64,000 nt of DNA. Source: Embiotoca jacksoni (lineage: Eukaryota; Chordata; Actinopteri; Embiotocidae). Numbering within the stretch: the first letter of the stretch is position 1; each line of letters starts with the position of its first letter. The stretch covers positions 1,144,001 through 1,208,000 of the forward strand of contig JAKOON010000006.1 of assembly GCA_022577435.1 (NCBI GenBank), read 5' to 3'. The notes below the pieces were generated by a model that worked only from the letters and a program-made list of their open reading frames with translations, was not told the origin of the DNA and searched no databases. Both the position numbers and the translations under genes were made by a program. Shown one piece after another: positions 55,700 through 64,000 of the stretch.

Positions 55700-57370
55700 C
55701 GGGATCAGTCATGCAAGACTAAATTAGATTGTATTCATGAAGACTTTATTGCACTAATTTAATTTCGAACCCTCAAAACACGGCCTCGGTAGGATCAGAT
55801 GCAACAGTGCAGCTCGTCCACCTCATTCTGTAACAGTCAAACCAAATAAGATTTAAGAATTCCTCGCGCCCTTTGTACGAAGCATTTTAAATTTGTCAGA
55901 GCTGACAGACCGAAGGTGCGAAATTGAACTCGGAGCCCGTTTACGCTTGTATTAGGTCGTCTCCAAGTGAACACAGCACAGAGATCCGATCGGCTCGGAC
56001 CACATTCAGAGGCCGTCTGGGACACATTATTTTAACAGTGTAAACTCCCTGGACCGTGTCCCGGACCACATTGAAGGACCGCCTCATTAACTGACATCCT
56101 CTGAATAATCAGTAGTAATAAGATCCGAGAGTAAGAAGGGTTACACTTTACATTTATTTCAGCATTAATACGTCATGAATCATCAGGAATTAACACGAGT
56201 TCAAAGTCTTTTATTCAGGATCTTGTGCGTGAACAACAACTTAATTCAAACATGAACTAAAGCGAGAACATCCTCACTGATTATGATTTATTAAACATGA
56301 TCATGACGAATTCTTGGCAAAAACAACAACATTGGGACCAACTTAATCGAATAATAATCTGAGCCTGAACCGACGCGATCGGGTCGAGCCTGACGGTTCA
56401 CGTTGTAAATTACAAACTCGAGTTTTTAGACATTTACAAATGAGAAATACATTTCTAACATTAAAATGAGGCTCAAAGGAGCGAGGTTGATTCTTTTGTT
56501 AAATTCCTGTTGCTTCAACCCTTCTCTCTTTGCTTTGCAGTACGTGTGCATGTGCTTATTTGTTTGCTTATTTACACCCTTTGCAGGGAAGAGAGGTCAG
56601 ATCACAAGTGGACACTCAGGACGCACATGATGTGAACAGGACGCTGGTCGGTGCCAGATATCTTAAATCCTTCACAATAAATCACTGACTTCAGCGCAGC
56701 AACTGTACTGCTGCATATTTGTCTCCATTCTGAGGAACGACTTTTCAGAAATCTACAACACTTTTTCCAACCTGAAACCATCTGCAGTATAAAATTTTGG
56801 TGTTTTTTTTATCAAGACATGAAAAACAAGCTGCGCTCCGTTGGAAGAACATGTGATGGTTAACACGGCCCGGCTGCCAGGATTAAATCATTTCAACCAC
56901 GAACACCAGACGATCAGCCAGCTCTCCCCCGAGAGGCCGTCGGTGGGAACCGCAGACCTCAAAAATGTTGGGCCGATCATAACGTGTAAACCATTTTAAT
57001 CAAATGTACCACAGCAAACAGCCGTATATCACAGAGCTGCTGAGCGACCCTGACCTCAGAATCAATCTCGGCATACTTGAACACAAACAAAACCTGCAGA
57101 TCTGCTGATTTGAAGGCTCGCGAGGCCTCAGCCGAAAGCCTTCATGAATAAATCTGACATCAAATCTTTTTTTTTCTTTTTTTTCCCCCTCAGTTCCTGA
57201 AAGGATGTTGAAGACGAACGCTCCTCGTCCGACAACAGAAAAATTCCCCTTCTCGAGTGTCTCGTTTCCACCTCGCCCTGCAGGCTTTCAGTGCTTCATG
57301 TGCACGGACTGCAGGCCCCAAAGAGCACCATTATGCATTCAAGCCCTGTGAAGGGCTGTGTAAGAGCTGT
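55700..57370. other. Gene-free unique stretch
   Basis: Mixed-composition unique DNA without microsatellites; nothing recognisable on either strand. Confidence 0.5.
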
Positions 57371-57748
57371 GTGAGTGAGTGAGTGTGTGTGTGTGTGTGT
57401 ATGTAGAGAGCGGGGGGGGGGGGGGGACTTTAACATGCAAATCCCTCCCACTGCTTCATCTCCGTCCTCTCATATCGTCCGTAGCAACACTGATACGGGC
57501 CGTAATAAGGAGGACACGCAGGTCAACAGCTCCGAGCTGCCTCAATGGGTGCAGTTGACATGTCCTCCACGTGCACACGCACACACACACACACACACAA
57601 ACATAAACATAAACAAGCAGCAGCGTCTTATCAGAGAGAAATTGAGGAGGTGTACGTGTTCGATTAAATCCCACAAACAGACGGCAGCAGGACGAGGATG
57701 ATTCAGCTGATAAGCCCCGTTGGACTGTTGGCAGCCTGAGACTTCCAA

Positions 57749-57757
57749 CACACACAG

Positions 57758-57789
<32 letters not shown>

Positions 57790-57806
57790 ACACACACACA
57801 CACACT
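57749..57806 (+). repeat. (CA)n microsatellite
   Basis: CA run broken by two CAGA units; others nearby at 57577-57599 and 57941-57974. Confidence 0.93.
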
Positions 57807-59424
57807 CTTTCATGTTGACACTGCTGGGCTGATTTCGATTTACGAGCGTATTAGCACCAATACCCGAACACGTGCAGAGGCGCTGCTTCACTAAGGAGGC
57901 GGAGAGTCACGTTTGACTACACTTACACAAACGTGGACGGACACACACACAAACACACACACACACACACACACTACACAACAGTTAACAGGCAGTGAAT
58001 TACAAAGAGGAATAACTGTATATTTATTTACATCGATTGTAGGTTGGTTGTAAAAAGAAAGGACGCTAGGAAACACGTGTTTTCATATTTCTTTTTTAAA
58101 CGAACGTGTGGCTGCGGTCAGATTCACGCCGAGGACGAAGACGGCCTCACGTCGGCCACGAAGAGGAACAAAGTGCGTCTCCATTACTGTAAAAGGGAAC
58201 CGAGCCCCGGATTATATTACACACGCCGTCAAGCAATCCGACGCATTTCTGTTCGACGTCACTCAACACGTTCGAGATACAAAGAAAGGTCATTCGTTTT
58301 TTAACAGTTTACCGACAGACCGTTTTATTTTGTCTTCTTGCAGTTTCAGTTTTTGTAACATCTCTTGTGTGATGTGTTTTTTTTTTTTTTTAAGATGCAT
58401 ATTGTCAGCATTAAAGTCATTTATTTATAAAAGGACAACGCAGGTGTTAATGTGACAGATTTACCTGCAAGTCTAAAAGCAACATGTGGAAGTAAACTTT
58501 GCAATAAACTTATGATCATTATTCTTACGTCAACTACGAATTCATAACCTGACGTGTTGCTGTGTTTTGAAGTCAGACCGTCTCCTGAAATGTTTATTTC
58601 TTTTCTTCACTGTAAGATTTATTTTTTATTGTCACGACAAAGTTCTGATGTCTCCGTTTATCATAAAAGTGCATACAGCTGCGCCTGCATGCGTTTTCTT
58701 TAAGACTGCAACGAGGAAAAGTGTCTCCTGTGCTGCGACATAAACGTATCTCCTTTGTGCCGACAGCAGGCGTTTGTGTTTTCTTTAAGTGCCAAGAACC
58801 AAGCAGCTTTTTTTTTATTTAACGACAGTCCGTTTCTGCCGAGGAAAGAAAAATTTGCAGTAAAGAAAGAAAGAAATCACTCAAAACTGGTGATGATGTA
58901 TAAAAGCGTCTTAAATGGAGTTCAACAAACACTGGATATTCGTGGCCAGATACAGATATCAGGATGTAAAAAGAATTCCGATGCATCAGCCGATATGTGG
59001 TTATGAAACACTCGTGGCAAAGACGTAAAAGATATTTTGTGTCGTCGGTGCACTAAAGCAGTGAACTTCACTGCACCTGTAATTATTAAGTTAAAAGAAT
59101 ACAAATAGAAGCATCTTTTTCTGCACTATATTTTGTAAAAAAAGGCCAATATGCTCTGATAAAATCAGCCGACCCAAATCGACCAGTCTCTAATTTGTAG
59201 AAAAGTCGGACTCCATTTAGACACCTCTCAAATCCTCGACTACAATCTTGACTTCAAATCCTAAGTATGATTTAGTGAGTTATCATTGATGTAAACAATG
59301 GTTAAGTAGATTTAAGAAGTCCATCTAACACAAAACTAACACACTCACGTATGCTTTTTGTAACCGAGTGTTTTCTTTCATTCTTTCTTTTCTAGGTAGA
59401 AATACGTTGCCAGATAAACAAGTA

Positions 59425-59428
<4 letters not shown>

Positions 59429-59468
<40 letters not shown>
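59429..59468 (+). repeat. (AT)n microsatellite
   Basis: About 20 AT units; self-complementary. Confidence 0.95.
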
Positions 59469-59471
<3 letters not shown>

Positions 59472-60240
59472 TATCTATTATTAAAGACAAATTCGAGGGC
59501 GACTACAGACAAAACTAAGAAAAGAAACATCCCGAAAACTATATTTTCTGTAACTGAATTGAACCATCTTCTCACTGTTGTTTCTCTTGTGAAGGAAGTG
59601 GAGCCCCTTAAACACTGTTGGAGGTTTTCTAAAAACAAAAAAAAAAACAGCTTAATGAACTTTTCTTTGCTTCATGTCAAGTATTTTGTGTCTGTTTGTA
59701 GTTTTCTTCACACACTGATGTTCAAAATAGAACGTGCTAAATGTCCGTCTTTGATCTGCGGATGTTTATGTGAAAATAATTTGTATAATATCGAAACAAA
59801 ACCAGTTTTATGATTTATAAATATAAAAAAAAAAAAAATCTACTGAACTGACACGATCACTTTTTACATTGACATTAAAACATCAAACATGTCTGACACT
59901 GGCGGGCGCACACTGGACACACACGCTAAAACAACAGTGTGGCAGCCAGCGACCACCAGGCTGGTAATGATGAGGGAGCCTCGGGCCTTCCCCGCAGCCT
60001 TGAGCAGAGGGAGGTGTGAGTGTGAGTGTGTGTGTGTGTGTGTGTGCGCGCGCGAGTGTGAGTGTGTGCGTGCGTGCGTGGAGTGTGTATGTGAGGTCTG
60101 GCTGCGGCTCCCTCGGTGCGTGGGGATGCATCACTGGAATCATTTAATTCATACCGTAAACGTGACAGGGTTAATGAGTGGCAAAGAGAGCCTGGGGACC
60201 GTGGTGGTGGTGGTGGTGGTGAGGAGGAGGGGGGGGGGGG

Positions 60241-60243
<3 letters not shown>

Positions 60244-60287
<44 letters not shown>
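60244..60287 (+). repeat. (GT)n microsatellite
   Basis: GT run directly after a GGT/GGA/poly-G stretch (60203-60240), followed by GCGCGC alternation. Confidence 0.95.
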
Positions 60288-60291
<4 letters not shown>

Positions 60292-60591
60292 CGCGCGCAC
60301 GTTCACGTGCGTGTCTGTGGGTGTAATGTTTGTGTTTGTTGTTGGAATGGCATGAACGGTGACGGGCCGAGGGCGCCTTATTTTCTGAGTCCGGATGCTG
60401 CGGCCGAACCAAACACTGCTGGAAAACGGTCGAGTGTGTGTTTTAGGTGTGTGTGTGTGCGCGTGTGTGTGTGTGTGTGCGTGTGTGTAGAGACAGAGAT
60501 GGTTCAGGAGGATCAGGTTTAGGAGGAGACAGATGGTGAAGCCCGGGTTCCTATCGGTTCTTGTTACCAACTCAGAATATGGACATGTACA

Positions 60592-60627
<36 letters not shown>

Positions 60628-61577
60628 ATTTGTATATAACTCAGACACACACACACACACGTAGAGCTGTCAGTCAACGCCCTCTCCGGCAGCAGAGCGC
60701 TCAGACAGACACCAGCAGAGAGGAGGAAGCAGGTGAGGCAGAGGAGGACAAAAGCGCGGCGCTCGGCGGAGGAGAGAAAAATGAGTGAGGGCTAAATTGG
60801 CCGGGTGGAGTGATGGGGGTGGGAGGGAGGGAGGGAGGGAGGGAGGAGGTGTGTGGGTGGGGTGGGGGGGTAGGGAGTGATGGTGATGGATGAGCAAATG
60901 GTGGGCGTGTGATGGGGGAGGAGGGGAGGAGGCGGGGGAGGGGAGGAGGTGATGTGATTTTGCGGGTCGGAAGCGGCAGAAAAAAAATAAAAATAAATAA
61001 AAGCGCTCCCCTCCATCAACACAGCGCGCGGCCTGGTAACACTTATTGTGTTCGAGGCGTGCGGTTTACACTCTCCTCTGGCCCGCACAATTAAATGTGG
61101 CATCAACACGTCGGCGAGGAGGCGCAGGAGAGTACGTGTCCCCCCCCGCTCCCCCCCCCCCCCCCCCCTCCACCCCCCTCAGCTTCCTGAAGGAGGCGTG
61201 CAGCGTTTCAGAACAACCACAAGAAGACACACGAGCTGTGAGACGCACGGTGACGAGCGCACAAAGTGGACCACGTCCCAGTCCGTATCATAATTCAGTT
61301 TTATCGCCACGGTTACTAAAACAAACACATCACTGATGGGTGTTTTCAGGAAGAGGTCATAAAAAATAAAAAAAAAAAGAGAAAAAAAACAGCTTGTTTG
61401 CTTCATCAGAGCTTTCAGAGACGTGAAGGGTGAAGGCCTCTGGTGGAAAAACAAAGCCTCCTCCTCCTCCTCTTCCTCCTCCTCCTCCTCCTCTTCCTCC
61501 TCCCTCCATCCCTCCCTCCTCGTCTCCCGGGGGATGTCATCAGGACATGGAAAGGTCAGGGGTCTGGTAGCAGTAAC

Positions 61578-61754
<177 letters not shown>

Positions 61755-63556
61755 CTACCTGCTCATACAAAGCACCTTCAGACAAAAACAATAATCGCTG
61801 ATTGAGCGATCAATTAAAAAGCTCTTATTCTAACTGCAGCGGTGTGATAATTGATGATCTTCATCAATAAGTCAGTCTGACCTTTTGAAGGCGATTTCAC
61901 TGTTTATTTTTCTTTCCGTGACGAAAGACAATTAAGCCTTTTTTTTTTTTTTTTTTTAACTTGAAACTTCGACATTAAAAAAATCCCATCGAGTACATTT
62001 AAAACGCTTTTTTTTTTCCCATCGTGTATGACTACAACATCTATTTTAATGAAAAATATTGTAAATACAAAAGACAAACAACTGCTACTTCACGTCTGGA
62101 TAAAACAAATATTTCAGCATGAACTTCTCTCTGAGCTTGTTTTGTACAACACAAGTCGGCAATAGAAGTCAACAAAGTAAAAAAAAAAACAATATAGAAA
62201 AATCTAGCTGCTAATTAGGTTTCTTTTTTGTACAAATTTAGCAAAAACATATACTTTTGGGTTTTCTTGTGCTTGATTTGTTTTTGTTTTTTTTCTTTCG
62301 GGTGTTCAGAAGAGTCCGCTATGGAGATACTTTCATGTCTTTTTTTTTTTTTTTTTATGCAAACATATGAAACAAGCAAAGTTTGTAGGTAAAAATCTAT
62401 GAACAGAGAATAAAAAAAATAATTTGCATTACAAACAAATTCTCCCAAACTGTTTTGAGAATTTCGTTTGCGTCGCAAAAATGTTTTATTTGAAAAACCG
62501 AGTCGGACGTAAAGCTCAAATATGAACACTTTCTACGCTTGAATCGAAGGATGAATTTTTTTGCTGATTTGATCTCGCACGTCTCCCTGCGGACGTTTTT
62601 TTTTTTTTTTTTTCCTGAGTCAGAAACAACAGGAGCGAGGCGGTGACATCATCGGGGTCCGAGCTTCCCAATAAAAGCCCCAGAAATGTTCCCCGACGGT
62701 TGAAATCCCTTTTGTGTCCCGGCGTTGCCTCGACGGAAATTAAGAGCGACGGTTTAAAAGCGGGCATTCAGACGCAGCGTGCCTTGTAAACGCCGCGTCT
62801 CCGATCACCGGCGTTCCCCGACCGACTTTCCAAAACTAATTCCAGACTAATAACTCTTGAGGAGAGCGAAAGGAAAGAGCTGGTCGCTGCTTTTTTTTTT
62901 TTTTTACGACTCACTACTTCCTGACAAATAAAAATCCACTGAAATATGAATTGATATAAAAAAAAAAAAAAAAATTTAAAAAAAAAAAAAATCGCAGGAT
63001 TACCAGTCACGTTTGGTTTTATTATTCTCTCTTGTAAACAAGACTTTAATTGTTCCTCCGTGGAGCCTTTTTCTCAACATGAAATTTATTTGTGTAGTTT
63101 TTGTGTGTTTTTTTTTTCCCCTGCGTGTGTCTGTGCGTGAGATTAATGATGATAAAAATCTCTCCGTCCGGAGGAACGGGTTCCCCTCCCGGCCTCGTAC
63201 GGCATCTACTTAAATAACGCATCCCATTACGCCCGCTGACTGATGAGGTGATTAGGCCCGGCTAGCAATAACTAGCGTTAGCCCAGCGTAGAGTCAGCGG
63301 CTCTCGCTCCGAGGGAAGTTAAGTGCAGCGATTCAGACGGGGCGCGCTGCGATGCGGCCGCCGGTTGGAGCTCTTAATTGGCTGGGAGCTATTAGAACTA
63401 ATGTGCAGATATGTGAAGGACAGATTACTTTAATTAGCCTCGGTTAATGTGTTTGCTCGCAGAAATGGTCGCATGTAACGACAGCGGGCGGAACAGCAGA
63501 GGAGCAAAGAGAAAGACGAGGCGCCCTGCTTTGGATTAAGGGTGGAGAGCCTCTCT

Positions 63557-63599
<43 letters not shown>

Positions 63600-63705
63600 C
63601 TCTGAGAAGGATAGGGGGGCCGCAGCAGCAGTGAAGTGTGCCACAGCTATTTATAGGCCCAGTTGATTGCAGATTTATTCTCCTGGGAGGGAGTAACTCC
63701 GGATA

Positions 63706-63706
<1 letters not shown>

Positions 63707-63780
<74 letters not shown>
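63707..63780 (+). repeat. (GT)n microsatellite
   Basis: About 36 GT units; another GT array lies at 63558-63597, the two flanking a unique AT-rich motif cluster. Confidence 0.97.
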
Positions 63781-63782
<2 letters not shown>

Positions 63783-64000
63783 CGTGTGCGCGAGAGGGTG
63801 GGTGTTGTCGGTAGGTGCAGGTTATGAAGAAGACCCCGAGTGGGAGGAACAGCTGTCTGTCAGGAGGAATCTGTCAGTTAATTTCCTTTGGGGGAGAAGC
63901 AGAACCGAGAATTGAAGGCTACAAAAAGGTGCCCGGTCGTCGTCTGTGTTTTTTTTTAGTTTTTTTTAAGCTAAAATAAAATAAAAGAAATGTTTCTTTC

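Noticed and set aside
58044..58455. Two overlapping plus-strand frames with mixed composition
   Set aside because: The composition looks more coding-like than elsewhere, but both frames overlap, no homologue is recognised, and no splice partner is visible.
60000..60660. Long minus-strand open frame of Thr/His-rich protein
   Set aside because: Produced by several (CA)n/(GT)n arrays read as Thr-His repeats; no conserved domain.

Overview
This 64 kb window looks like nuclear DNA of a spiny-rayed (percomorph-type) teleost fish. It has short GT-AG introns in vertebrate gene families, very many (CA)n and poly-G/C tracts, and decayed copies of repeats typical of teleosts (Tc1/mariner, hAT and several dispersed teleost families). 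I see nothing bacterial or viral, no rRNA, tRNA or CRISPR, and no obvious assembly-level contamination.

Four protein-coding genes can be reconstructed exon by exon, all in the first 30 kb. (1) DGKE, diacylglycerol kinase epsilon, minus strand, 984-5989 (coding), 11 coding exons, 576 aa. (2) The homologue of human C17orf67, plus strand, 8961-12123, three exons, 90 aa, a small predicted secreted protein. (3) CBX8, minus strand, 15057-18131, five exons, 365 aa. (4) CBX4, minus strand, 25129-30006, five exons, 565 aa. DGKE and C17orf67 are divergent (head to head), as I recall them in human. C17orf67 and CBX8 are tail to tail. CBX8 and CBX4 are tandem paralogues with identical lengths for exons 1-4 (69, 44, 66, 67 nt). 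Both encode Polycomb chromodomain proteins that read H3K27me3 in PRC1; DGKE acts at membranes in lipid signalling. There is no sign that the four genes form one pathway.

From about 30.3 kb to the end I find no protein-coding gene. This flank upstream of CBX4 consists of unique AT-moderate DNA with many (CA)n/(GT)n arrays, G/C homopolymers and transposon relics. These include a 310-bp hAT-type MITE with an intact 8-bp target duplication (37144-37453), a dead Tc1/mariner element (about 47950-49040), a GGGCC...GGCCC-ended teleost repeat (46430-47331), three copies of one dispersed repeat, and a nested composite repeat (34.5-35.9 kb) with a partial inverted copy at 1.5 kb. A few unique stretches have the look of conserved noncoding elements, which would fit regulatory DNA around a developmental regulator, but that needs alignment.

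No wholly new biological system was found. The most interesting points are: C17orf67 as a probable furin-processed secreted peptide; an apparent GC-AG intron in DGKE; a 28-bp exact copy of a piece of a DGKE exon upstream of that gene; and splice sites built out of simple repeats (a 48-nt poly-C in CBX4, a TG/TC array in DGKE, a TTTA array at a CBX8 donor).
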